Below are positions 12,549 through 23,441 of a DNA stretch of 64,000 nucleotides, one piece after another. The notes beneath the pieces were generated by a model. That model was not told the DNA's origin. It searched no databases and saw nothing but the letters and a program-made list of their open reading frames with translations. A program made the position numbers and the translations under genes. The stretch lies in NCBI GenBank assembly GCA_033182465.1, contig CP137318.1:3534001-3598000 (forward strand), read 5' to 3'. Within the stretch, counting starts at the first letter, position 1; every line of letters begins with the position of its first letter. The DNA is from Sanghuangporus weigelae. Lineage: Eukaryota; Basidiomycota; Agaricomycetes; Hymenochaetales; Hymenochaetaceae.

Positions 12549-14319
12549 TTAAGTTTCCTGTACGTAGTTTCCTGCAGTATCGAGAAAACAATGGTAAATT
12601 ACAGAAATCGAGTGCAGACTACGGAGAAAATAAGAAAAACGAACCTGGGAAAACGCCTTCTCGTCCGTTCAGTCGGCCTGTCCACCAGTCCTCGGTGCTC
12701 TCGGTGCGCTTGACGACTTCGATGCGGTCGCCAGTCTTGAACTCTAGATCGCCTTCAGCCTGTGCGAAGTAGCGTTCAGCGCGATCTTATATCCGAAAAA
12801 AAAAGAGATTCGTTTTACCTGAGCGGTAAAATCATACAGCGCAACTACGTGTTGCACTGGAGGCTCGGCCCGTGGTTTGGGCTTGAGCGGAGGAGGAGGC
12901 GGGGGCGCCTTCTTCGCCAACGTCGTCTCTCCGTTATTAGACGGTGTGTACGGAGGCGGCGCAGCAGACACATGCCCTCCAAACGAAGGCGGCGGAGGCG
13001 GCATCTTCTTCGCAAACCCTCCCGCACTGCTCGTCGTCGAGCTCGACATTGCCGTATTCGATCTCGCTAGGGACGAAGCGCCCGATGCTCCCGACATCGT
13101 CGAATTCTGCCGATGTGTTTGTATCAGCTTCGAAGTTGATACGATGCGTTTGGTGATGTTCATATCCTCGATACGCTGCCATGCGTCTGAGCGCTTGTTC
13201 TCGTAGTCATCTGCTATTTGCGAAAGAGGGGCTGACACGTCGTATTTTCCCTCTGCGAAGGTTTGTATTTTCTCCATGAGCATGTAGTAGATGTTCAGCC
13301 TATTTTGCGCAGCTAATTAGATAAGAATGGGATGGGGAGGAAAGACACATACTGCATGTAATAGAAGGAATTGTATAGAGGATCAATGAATTGCGTGGCT
13401 AGCTGGAAGAAACGCGGAAGTTCTTGCTTCATCGCGTTATTGATATATTCATATTCATTCGTTGCGATTTCAAAATCTTGTTCGAGCTGACATCGCAAAT
13501 ATCAGCGCTTTACATGAAAGATCAACTGCTATGTCCAGATCGCCTACCTTGAACAAGTTCTTCTCATCACTGAGCGATTTCTCCTTCTTATCGCGCAGCT
13601 TCGTCAAGGAGTTGTTGAATCGATCATAGTCAAGAAGCTAATAATCAAGAAGCAGCGACGATAATTAATTAATTAGACAAACATTATTAGATCTGGCTTA
13701 CGAGCCAAGCCTTACCTTGTGATCGCGCTTCGTAATGTTCTTACGGATCGACTTCATGATTGTCTGTACTTCCTTCACAGGCACAACGATGCGGGACTCG
13801 ATAAGCTCAAGTTCAGGAGCAATATTAAGTCTGAGCTCTTCAAATAGCTGTTGATAGCCATCGACGTCGCGAATTGTGTCCTGTGCGTCAGGGTACTTGC
13901 CGATGAGGTCGAACTCTCCGACCATGGGGTGAAATATTTGGCCGAAGTGCTGGGCGTAGCCTTGACCGGAGGTAAACAAGTCTAACAATCATACTGTAGT
14001 TATGTAAATACGAGATATAGATAAAGTACGTACTGGTGACGGCCTCGGTGAACTTCTTGCAGTCCTTCAGTAGCTTCTCCACTGTCTCCTCGAGCGCCGT
14101 GAACTTGCGCTGGTAGTCATCGAATTCCGGATCGGAGGACTCTGAGTAGAAGCATTAGACGTGGTTATCCACGGCAGAGATAATGATAAAAGCTTACTCT
14201 TGGACATCCCGACCTTGGTGGTCACCAAGTGCGGTGTCCTGCATCACGAAAGTGAGCTCAAGGATCATGGCAGTGTGGTAAATGACACACCGCTTGATTG
14301 CCTTTGTTATTCCCTTCAT
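12549..14319 (-). CDS. BAR and SH3 domain protein, Rvs167/Hob1 (amphiphysin) type
   Basis: Membrane-curving protein of endocytic sites and cortical actin. The ATG at 14317-14319 begins MKGITKAIKR, and an intron then joins TPHLVTTKVGMSK, the amphipathic N-terminal helix of this family. The BAR domain follows over roughly residues 15-240 (LFTSGQGYAQHFGQIFHPMV, KEVQTIMKSIRKNITKRDHK, NEYEYINNAMKQELPRFFQL). Then comes a Ser/Pro-rich linker with two proline runs (MPPPPPSFGG, APPPPPPLKPKP). The C-terminal SH3 domain has ALYDFTAQAEGDLEFKTGDR, WWTGRLNGREGVFPGNYV, and ends NYVQET. At least eight short introns were spliced. The proline runs could bind SH3 domains in cis or in partners. It is divergent from SDO1 with 183 bp between the start codons. 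Confidence 0.93.
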
Positions 14320-14502
14320 CACTAGCGACTCACGACACAAACGACAGCCAAGACGATAAGTAAGATGGAGATCAAGTCAGAATTGCCCAGCATACAAGCT
14401 CGCGGGAAGCTAAGAGCACAGCCGTCACGTGCAACAACGATAATCGTAATTCCCTCATCGTGTAACAATTACTTACCTTGTTACGCTCATCCACCATCCA
14501 CT

Positions 14503-15575
14503 ATGCCGATTAACCAGCCTTCAAACCAAATCAAGTGCGTTCAGCACTCTTTCCTCGTGGCTGTACTTTGCTGAGGCTATACTAGGTTGACCAACGTATC
14601 CATCGTGCGCCTCAAGAAAGGCGGGAAACGTTTCGAAGTGAGTCAGAAGCGCATACACCCAACACCTCTTCCATCTGGTAGACTCGTGCTCATCGTGGTA
14701 GATAGGTGGCATGCTATAAGAATAAAGTACAAGAATGGCGAAAGGGCGTGTAAGTCATTCGCGAAGTACAGCATACGCTGAGAAATCTCATGAGAATTAA
14801 ATGTATAGAGAAACAAGTTTGGATGATGTCCTACAAACTGAGGCTGTATTCGTGAACGTGTCGAAGGGCGAGCTCGCAAAAGCAGGCGACCTCAAGAAAG
14901 CCTTCGGGAAACTATCGCAAGACGATATCATCAAGGAGGTAAATATTACTCATCCTCTGCTCTCTTTCTCTTCTCCGATTAACGATTGAATGACTAACAT
15001 TAACGACCCGCTCTGCTCCAGATCCTCAAAAGCGGAGACCTGCAAGTCGGCGAAAAGGAGCGCGAACACGAGCTCACTAATCTGCGCAAGGACATCGCGC
15101 ACCGCGTAGCCGAGTCCGTCGTCGACCCGTCCACTCAGCGGCCCTACTCCCTCGCGATCATCGAGAAGGCTCTCTCGGAAGTTGGGTTCAGCGTCGACCA
15201 CTCGAAGAACGCAAAGAGTCAGGCGCTGGTAGCGATCAAGATGCTCACTCAGAGTGCTAAGCTACCAATACAGAGAGCAAGGATGCGCGTGAAGGTGACG
15301 ATCCCTGCTGCGGATGTTGAGAGACTCGAGAGCAAGATTAAGGAGGGTGCGGAGGCTGTGGAGGATACCGAGGCAAGAAATGAGTTTTGGGAGGCTGTAA
15401 GTTGCTTTAGTGTTCATTGCTTTTGGAAGGGTTGGGACTGATATTTATTTATTCTTAGACTCTACAGATCGATCCTTCCCAGTTCCGCGTATACAAGGAA
15501 TTACTCGACAAGGAGTGCAAGTTGGGGCGATTAGACGTAGTCGATCACACAGTCTTCGCGCCGCCTGCTGCTTAG
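14503..15575 (+). CDS. SDO1: Ribosome maturation protein Sdo1 (SBDS)
   Basis: Works with the GTPase Efl1 to release the anti-association factor Tif6 (eIF6) from late cytoplasmic 60S subunits. Six exons (14503-14534, 14586-14637, 14706-14749, 14809-14938, 15022-15396, 15459-15575) give 249 residues, the usual length. Domain I carries LTNVSIVRLKKGGKRFEVAC and the conserved SKGELAKAGDLKKAFG. Domain II contains the helix DIAHRVAESVVDPSTQRPYS. Domain III has MRVKVTIPAADVERLESKI and ends FAPPAA. Every splice junction restores the conserved frame. It converges with ALG1, 158 bp between stop codons. Confidence 0.94.
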
Positions 15576-15733
15576 TAGTCTCACATCTCGTTGTATTGTA
15601 ATTGTAACCTGATTCTCAATGTATGCTGTTGAAAAGTTCGCCATCTCGTATATTGTATAAAACGCTGTCTTTTTCTCGTTGCAGCGGATAAATACGACAG
15701 CAAGAGATCTAAACACTTTCAACCTCAAACACC

Positions 15734-17807
15734 TCACCAAAGCAGACTTGTCTCCTCCCGTTCGACATCCCTTAAAACAAGCGGCTTCACCATGCGATTC
15801 CAGTTCTCCGCCCAGGAGCACCATCCTTCCTCTTCCTCTTCCACTTGCACTCGTTCATCCCCTCGTAATCGATGTCGACGATGCTCATGCTTTTTATGCC
15901 TGTTCCTCGACATGCACTGCATGAACAACTCGCGTAGCTCGGCGAGTTGAGGCGCATCCGGGAACCCGCGTAGGAGATCCGTAAGTTGGCTCGTCAACTC
16001 ATCAGCATTTTTGAACGTGTATCCGTTCTGGCGATCTTTGACGAGTTCGGAAAGGCTAGATTCGTCATCCGAGGAGTGATGTATGAATAAGAATCCTGGT
16101 ATACAGATTTTTTTACTTACCACGGGAAGTCAAGCGCACAGACGGGTAACCCACATCCAAACATGTCGACGACTTTCATCGGAAGATCCAGATTGGACGA
16201 GCTCGAGTGTAAACATACGCCAAGATCCGCAGAGCCTGCGATAAAAAACCAAAGCAGCCTTTAGTATCACCAACGTTGAAAGTTCGTTCGGAGGAACGCC
16301 CTACCAAGCAGAACAGGATAATCCTCAGCCTCGAGCCACAAGCTCCTACACCGAACCCACCTCCAGCCCTGTTCCTCCTCCCTTCGCGCTACTTCGTTCA
16401 TGTATAACTCTTTTTGCGGGCCTTTGCCCGTGACAATAGCAAACAGCTTCGGTAATTTATTACTTTCATTGTCATGCGATGAAACGGATTCCTCTTCGTT
16501 CGCTTGACGGGCCCTCTTCTCGTACATCCCAAGTGCGTCTAGGAGGATGCTGAAGTCTTCGTCGGGCGTCCATGAGGTTGAGCTGACAAGTAAGGCTGGA
16601 CGATCAGCTCGTAATGCGGGGAAAGTCGATCCTGGAGATGACGGGTCGGAGAGTTCCGAGTCGAGAGTAAGAGCTCCGTATGGCGCGCCTTGATGTGTTA
16701 AATGTGTGAACGGCGTAGAACGCGGCGAGTTGTGTCTAGGAAGGAACTGTTTAAGAGAAGGCGAAAAAAAGGAAGGCGCAAGTTTGTTAAAGAGCTGAAC
16801 CAAGGTCTAATCATCAGTAAACGTTTCTATGATACTGGTGCAAAGATCATCGTACATCGTGAATCTCAAAGTCCTCCGCGCGTTTGAAGTAGGACGGAGG
16901 GCGGTCGTGAAGGACTACCTTGATACCTCTGAAATTAATCATTTATTAAATGACAAGGTTAAAAATGAGAAGGCACGAACCGTAAGTCCCAAAGCTTTAC
17001 CAAATGATCACGCATCGCTCGTGTGACGAAAAGATGGATGTGCGCTGACCGACCAAAGAATTTCTCGAATCTATACAAAAATTGAAGTAATCAATAAGCC
17101 AACACAGAATGAGCAGAGTGCAGTCTCAGAAGCGTACTCTTGAGCAATCTTGACAAGTACATGCTTCTCACCCAGCTTGAGCGCGAGGATACTATACCCA
17201 AGATTATGCCAGTCGATGATGAGCTTGCTACCTCTCAGCCAGCATACGAGCTGTACAAGCGCAAGAGTCGGTATGCTCGGAGGGTTCTGACTTCAAAAAA
17301 ATAACAAGACGAACTAAGTGGAATCTTTCTTACGAAGAAGGAGAAGAGAAATACGAACCTGCACGATAATATACTCCGGAGGATGAGGGATGGTGTACAA
17401 GAGCGCTGAGAGGACTGTACATATTTGAATAGAGATTTTGAGAGGTGCTAGTAGAAGGAAAGGGAGTCTTTTGAACATTGAAGGCATTTCATTTAGATGA
17501 ACGAGTTCGACATTTAGTCGTTCCAATGAAGGGATCGGCTTCGAGCCTTGACACAGAATAAGCATTGATATAACGAAACAAGGTTCTTTCGCAACGCACC
17601 TGCGTAGCCAACCAGGTACGTCTGAAAGTGCGCATTCGCAAAGCTCTCGGCGTGATACATCATACGCGGACTCCTTCCTATGTCTCCGAGCACAAGCACA
17701 GCGACGATGCGCAAGGCAGCTCTTTCCCTCTTGCGGAATGCATTCCGGATGAAGGTAACGATGAAGAACGTGATTAGGATTCGAAGGACGATTGTGTAGT
17801 CGAGCAT
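15734..17807 (-). CDS. ALG1: Chitobiosyldiphosphodolichol beta-mannosyltransferase Alg1
   Basis: Adds the first mannose to GlcNAc2-PP-dolichol on the cytosolic face of the ER. The ATG at 17805-17807 opens with a hydrophobic anchor ([20 protein letters not shown]), then [20 protein letters not shown], the glycosyltransferase family 33 N-terminal signature. Later spliced segments are [43 protein letters not shown] and [11 protein letters not shown], then [20 protein letters not shown], the donor-binding half. The C-terminal tail ([13 protein letters not shown], then an acidic run and [10 protein letters not shown]) is somewhat extended. Several introns of 50-70 bp. Upstream 1.4 kb is non-coding. 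Confidence 0.9.
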
Positions 17808-19181
17808 TGTAACATGAGTTTCAGTGCATTTACTACTGCATTCGAAATGACGATCCAGGTCCCAGGAGGGGGTCTATGCTTGAGACGCTACGAAGGTGGT
17901 TGAATGAGTTTCAAATTCAGTTGCACCTCGATGACGACGCGTGCACGTGCATTCAAACTTGAGCAGTACAGTACTACTACTAGTACTAGTGTTCACTGTT
18001 GTACCACCAGTGCTTCATGTCGACACAACTCAGCTTGCCAAGCCCTTCAACGATATTATCAAAACGTCCTTTTAGGCCTGTCAGACCTTGACAATATAAT
18101 ATTTAACTTTAAGTACAGTAACTGGTTTCCAGAAGACTCAGAGCCGTCATGCCGAAGACGCTGTGCTGGTGTGCCGCTCATTGTCTCTGATACCCTTAGG
18201 CTTGAGATGTTTGACTATCTACACAAATCAGACTGACTGGAGTCGTAGGTGTCTATTATCCTTCGCAACAAAATCCTCTTTGTCCAGTCCAGATAAAACT
18301 CCTATATGTTGGGATTATGTACCGAACTGACGTCTTTTCCCATTTACCAACAACACATCTCATCTCATCTCACCGCGAAAACATAGTATGCATATGGTCA
18401 TGTCAGAATCAGCCACCTCAGTCGGTACGCAGCACAACAGCACACAATCCCCCGTTTCCCCTTCCACGCGACAGTGATGCAAGTTATATGACCGGGTGAT
18501 ACTGATGGAAGTCGTTCGGACATCGCTACCGACAAACCAGACGACGACGGAAAGATAATGACCAGAAGACGAGCCGGCCCGGAGATGTGGTAGATACACC
18601 CACTGGCCGGGAGCGGGTCAGTAGCTGAGTTCCACTCCATTCCAGTGATATTGTGCAGTAATATCAATGTGTGCGCACTGGGCTGTACAGGGCCAAGCAT
18701 TGCAACTGTTCGACTGTCTGCACGGGTGCTAGAATCGCAGAAATACAGTATATGAAGCAACTTATTCACTACGCGACCACTGTACTCCACGCATCCTGTC
18801 GGACTCTCACTTTCTTCAGTCACGCACCTTGAAAGCGTCGAGAATATCGAATGGTGAAGACGCGAAGATCGAGGATTTATGGGAAAAGAATACACGCTTA
18901 TTGAATGATCCACGCTTCGTTTCAGCCAAAATACCCGCTATTAGCATTCCCATGTTTTTTGTATCCATGCAGAAGTGATAATCAATATCAATGTCTACAT
19001 ACAGAGGTAGTTCCTAATAACGTTGATACGTACTTATTCCACGAAAGGCGATTGGGCCCGACATATGTTCATATTTAATCTTACACGAATCCGCAGACCG
19101 TTACGACCGAAAAAACCGGATCACAAACGAAATCTCATAGTAAGGATCCGGAAGAGGCTTGTTGTCGTTCTCCCATCTCAC
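17808..19181. other. Intergenic region between ALG1 start and ARO2 stop
   Basis: About 1.37 kb; ALG1 promoter on the left and the ARO2 3' flank on the right. Open stretches on either strand start only at non-ATG codons or lack family resemblance. An ACGCGT core lies near 17938, about 130 bases upstream of the ALG1 ATG. Nothing else recognised. Confidence 0.6.
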
Positions 19182-21431
19182 TCACGCATCCTTCTTCTCC
19201 GCAGCGGCTTTCTCATTCGTAACATTGCCAGCCTTTTTCTGCGGCCTCAAGCGCGGCGGCAAGATCATCGTCGGCGGGAGGGTCGTAATCGGGGGCAGCT
19301 GCGCCGACGCCGTGTTCCTCGCATTCTGCATCAACACCATATCCATGATCACGAGCGCCGCCATCGCCTCGACGATCGGCACGGCGCGCGGGACGACGCA
19401 CGGATCGTGCCTGCCCCGGGCAGCCAACTCGCCCTCGGTCCCATCGTACTGCGCCGTAGCCTGCGCTTGACTGATCGTCGCGGGCGACTTGAACCCGATG
19501 CGGATGTAGACGTCCTGCCCGTTCGTGATCCCTCCCTGTACGCCTCCGCTCCAGTTCGTGCGTGTACCAAGGCGCCCGTCGGGCAGCGCGACGAACGCGT
19601 CGTTGTGTCGCGATCCGGGCACCTCCGTCCCTCGGAACCCAGACCCGATTTCGAATGCCTTAGTAGCGGGGATGCTGAGCATGGCATGCGCGAGCGCCGC
19701 TTCGAACTTGTCGAACACGGGCTCGCCGAGTCCAGGTGGTACACCGCGCATCACACAGATAATCGTCCCGCCGATCGAATCCTGTGCCTCCTTGGCGCGA
19801 ATGATCCGCTTCGACATGCGTTCTGCCGTCTCTGCGTGCGGGCACCGTATCGGATGTGCATCCACATCTGCACGCGTAACCGTTTTGAGGAGTTGTCGGA
19901 ACTCAGGTGTGAGCGCCTCCTCGATGGCATCGTTCTCCTCGTCATGCGAGATCGCGCGCCCGTCAACGGAGGATGGGATCGTTACTTTACCAACGGAAGA
20001 CACGAACGCGACAATTTCAATGCCGTACACTTGTTTCAAGTACTTCTCTGCGATCGCACCTGCAGCGACACGTCCTGTACGAGATCGAATTGAGTACAAT
20101 AAAATTAAGCCAAATGATAAAAAAATACATACCAATCGTCTCACGCGCACTGCTCCTACCGCCTCCACTGCTAGCCTTGATCCCATATTTCTCAAGGTAG
20201 GTGTAATCAGCATGACTAGGCCTGGGATACAAATCCGTCTCCGAATAATCCTTCGGGCGCTGGTCTTCATTCTTCACAAGCAGCCCAATGGGCGTGCCAA
20301 GCGTCACCCCATGCTCGACACCGCTTTGGATATATACCAAGTCCTTTTCGTCGCGCTATGCACAGGCGAAGGAAGCCAGGAACATAAGGATAGTGGGACG
20401 ACAAGGAGGAAGCGAAAGCGACAAGAGTAGATGGGAATCGGCAAAAACCATATCCAAACCAGATACCAAATCCAAGTCCAAATCCAAATCCAAATCGCGT
20501 ATTAGACGGGCGCATGCAGTGCATGGCAGAGCCAAGATGGATGGATGGATGTGTAAAACGTCGAAGAGCCGTCAGGAGAACGGACAACCGTAGGCCCAAT
20601 ATCGGGTGTGTGAAGTCGAGGTGGATAAGCGTTTTATTCGAGTTATTTAATGCAGGCCGAAAACCCGATGCGTCGAGGGTAGATCAAAAATTTAGATCCG
20701 AGGACGACGATGCACATATACCAGACGTCAAGTATCAGATATCAGATGTAGGCACAGAAGCGAGGGGTAACAGCCAAGCGAGTCGATGGCGAGACAGCAT
20801 GAGTGAACCCGATTGCATTTAGAGAGGCATCAGTCAAAGAACCGACGGGCAGTGCGTCGGATTTGATTGAACACAGCGAATAGAACGCATTACCGAATCC
20901 GGAGAAGAGACGCGAGGACATGATAAGAATCCAAATCCAAATGACCGGTATTTTCGTCGTGCGCAGCAAATGTTCACGGTAGATGATGGTCGTAGGCAGG
21001 GAACACGATCAACGAACAACAGGGGCATGATGGTCGATGAATATGCGTTGATGAGATGAGTTGAGAGGAAGCGTGTGCATGATCGATTGTGATATCGTCA
21101 GTAAGCGATTCGCCATAATACGAATGACAGTGAGATGATCTGACTTACCGGAGTCGTGAGATTACTTTGTCCCGGCCGACGTCTGCTCAGTTGGGCTTGG
21201 ATATCCGGCGCGGTAAGTTGTAGACCCTAGATCGTCCAGGGCGGGAGCAAATCAAGATGGAATGTCAGTACTTACTCGAGGGAGAAGTAGTGACGATCGC
21301 CAGTACGCAGCCAAAGGCGTAGAATGCGAAATTGTACGCACCGGTGGACATCCATCTACGATACACCCAACAGAGGCACAATGGCTCTCGCCATAGGTCG
21401 TCACCCTGAACAAATGCCCGAACGTTGACAT
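19182..21431 (-). CDS. ARO2: Chorismate synthase
   Basis: Last step of the shikimate pathway: converts EPSP to chorismate with reduced FMN. Exons (minus order) 21342-21431, 21149-21226, 20133-20355, 19182-20074 give 427 residues. Exon 1 carries the signature [20 protein letters not shown]; exon 2 has [17 protein letters not shown]; exon 3 resumes [16 protein letters not shown] and ends [14 protein letters not shown]; the last exon has [12 protein letters not shown], the [13 protein letters not shown] segment and [17 protein letters not shown]. The C-terminal 35 residues are Lys/Ala/Pro-rich. Intron 2 (20356-21148) is 793 bp, more than ten times the local norm. It is divergent from the SAP30-like gene. 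Confidence 0.94.
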
Positions 21432-21807
21432 TTTGAGAGCGAAAGTCCTTCAGAAAGCAATATTCAAAGCAAATCGAGCACGATGGGGAGCCTTGAATGA
21501 AGAGATGAAAAGACGAAGTTGATTATATGCGCTCGCCCAACGTGCACGGCCGCAGACCAAGTTGTAACTGCGTCCAAAAGATTCCGACTTTCCGTCCGGA
21601 GTTAGCGGGGTGACAAACGCGTGACGCGTGACTCCCGTCGGCTGAATTCGGTAACGCGAATCCAATCATTGATTAGTGTGCAAGAGCGCGTCAATCTTCA
21701 AGTCGCGTCGTGACTCCGATTCGCTCGCCCACATCGTTCCACGGCCACGGCTGCTCGTCCCCAAGTATTCCTGACAGTAGAAACGAGAAACGCAATAGGG
21801 AGAGAGA
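21432..21807. promoter_or_regulatory. Divergent promoter region ARO2 / SAP30-like gene
   Basis: 376 bp between two divergent start codons. Overlapping ACGCGT cores form ACGCGTGACGCGTGAC at 21617-21632. This is the best candidate regulatory site here and resembles the MBF (MCB) motif. The 12-mer GTGACGCGTGAC (21621-21632) recurs exactly at 33405-33416 upstream of the copper-fist gene. Confidence 0.4.
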
Positions 21808-22964
21808 ATGTCGCCTGCAGATAGGAAATTTGCTCTTGCACCAGCTCCGTCATCTAATCCAGGTCCAGGTGCCAACGCGAACGCGGGAATGAGCGGTAAC
21901 GCTCGCATGAGAGCGGGACACAGTCCATCCATGCATGACTATCAGCTTCCTCCGCCTCCCGCTCCGCGCCCCCGCAATCAAGGCGGTCGAAAGAAAATGG
22001 TGCCTATCGAGCCGGACTCGCTCTACAGGGGTAGCACCGTGTCTTCTGCACACGGTCACAGCGCGAGTGCTGCGCACGTATCCCATTCTGGAGTAGGAGT
22101 TGGCGCCAAACGCGGAACAGACGGCGGAGCTGCAAGCGTCAACGAGCCACGAAAACGGAAACGCGTGGATGTGCAGCACTCAGCGTCGACAGCAGCGCTA
22201 ACGCATTCGAAACAAAGTGGTTCTGCTGCGAATAGTATTCATGCCTCACATTCACATTCTCATGTCGGCGTGTCTGGAAGAGGAAGCGGAGGCGTTGGAT
22301 CTGCCATCACGGGCGCTGGCTCTATGAACATTTCAAACAGCCAAAACAGCAACAGTATCGCCGGAGTGAGCAACGGGATAGGCGGGGGTACGGGAGTTCT
22401 GGCAGGTGATGGAGATGGAGCATCAACCCTTGTGAGTCGCATCTACTGATGATTTTCCAAATCTTTTTTGACTGACATGAATTTGATGTTCAGATTGAAT
22501 TTTCTGCGTTGCCGACTTCAGCGCTGTACGAGTACATCATGCAGTATGATCTCGTGCCGGTGATCTACCCAACGCCACTCTCTGCCGAAGACCCGCCGCC
22601 ACCGGCAGCTCTTCTCGACCCGGCACGAATGGCATCACGTGCACCCACTCCCTCGCCGCTTATGCAACAGCAACAGCACCACCAGCAGCTGCATCAGAGC
22701 AATACACCGGCTAACCGACCGCGCCGGACTCGGGAGGCAAAAGAGGGTAGTCGGCGACGCAGCACACGGTTGATAGAAGAGGAAATGCGAGGAGCAGGAG
22801 GCATCGGAGGGATGATAGGAATGGAACAAGTGCCAGTGCTGGCGGATGTGAGCTCATTGCATGGGGTACTGGCGACGATCGCCGCGCGGCATTTCCGGGA
22901 GAGCAGCGTACGCGAGATGGATACGCTGTTTTCGTTTCTGGGGGCAGTAAAAGGACGGAGGTAG
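21808..22964 (+). CDS. SAP30-like protein with possible Sin3-binding region
   Basis: Two exons (21808-22431, 22494-22964) give 364 residues. Residues 1-205 are disordered and Ser/Gly/His/Asn-rich with a nuclear-localisation-like basic cluster (EPRKRKRVDV). The second exon opens with FSALPTSALYEYIMQYDLVP, followed by YPTPLSAEDPPPPAALL, a Gln/His run and a basic RPRRTREAKEGSRRRSTR segment. It ends with SLHGVLATIAARHFRESSVR. The first and last segments resemble the two halves of the SAP30 Sin3-binding domain (LPxxxLxxYxxxYxL... and xxLxxxIxxHF), which in this protein would be separated by about 100 residues. If so, it is a subunit of an Rpd3/Sin3 histone deacetylase complex. The domain call is by eye and uncertain; the gene model is solid. 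Confidence 0.5.
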
Positions 22965-23441
22965 TATTAGGCGTGTGGGAGATTGAAACGAAAAAAAGGT
23001 GACCAATAAAATTCTTGAAAGAAAGAGGTGATTCGCTGTAGTTAGGCGGGAGTGATAGATGGGAATACTCGCTGCTGGGTCGCTCGTCGTCCTTGATTCG
23101 TTGCCAGGCGACCGCTGACCGAACATTCCGACGCTCATGTGAGCCTGAGCCTCTTATAAACAGACACCCCGTCGTCTTCTTCTCTCTCCAGTTCTTAAGC
23201 ACTCACCTCCTCCGCCTCATCCTTCGTCTTTCTCCGCAGCAGTGCTGCCTGGTCTTTTCACCTTGTCAGTATTCTTTTTTCGATACGAGTGCTAAACGCT
23301 AACTATGCCTGCAGCTTTCCTCGAGGATCCTTACCCCCACTCGTTCTTTTTTCAACTCGTCCCGAAGCTCGCATATAGTCGACCTTCATTTTTCGTCATA
23401 TCCAAATCTACAAGTTCGTTCACGATCAGGTATCGAGCAAG
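22965..23441. other. Intergenic region upstream of the secreted protein gene
   Basis: 477 bp. The right half is strongly CT-rich (about 23170-23430), with a likely 5' leader before the ATG. This is the pattern of a highly transcribed fungal gene. No discrete known site identified. Confidence 0.55.

Noticed and set aside
18398-18913. 171-codon minus-strand open frame between ALG1 and ARO2
   Set aside because: Begins only at a GTG codon, has no motif, and sits in ALG1 upstream sequence; no splice pattern or family support.
19023-20430. Long plus-strand ORFs of 356 and 301 codons
   Set aside because: They lie antisense to the conserved chorismate synthase exons; their openness follows from the C-ending codons of that gene, the first lacks protein-like composition (extreme Arg content), and neither resembles a family.
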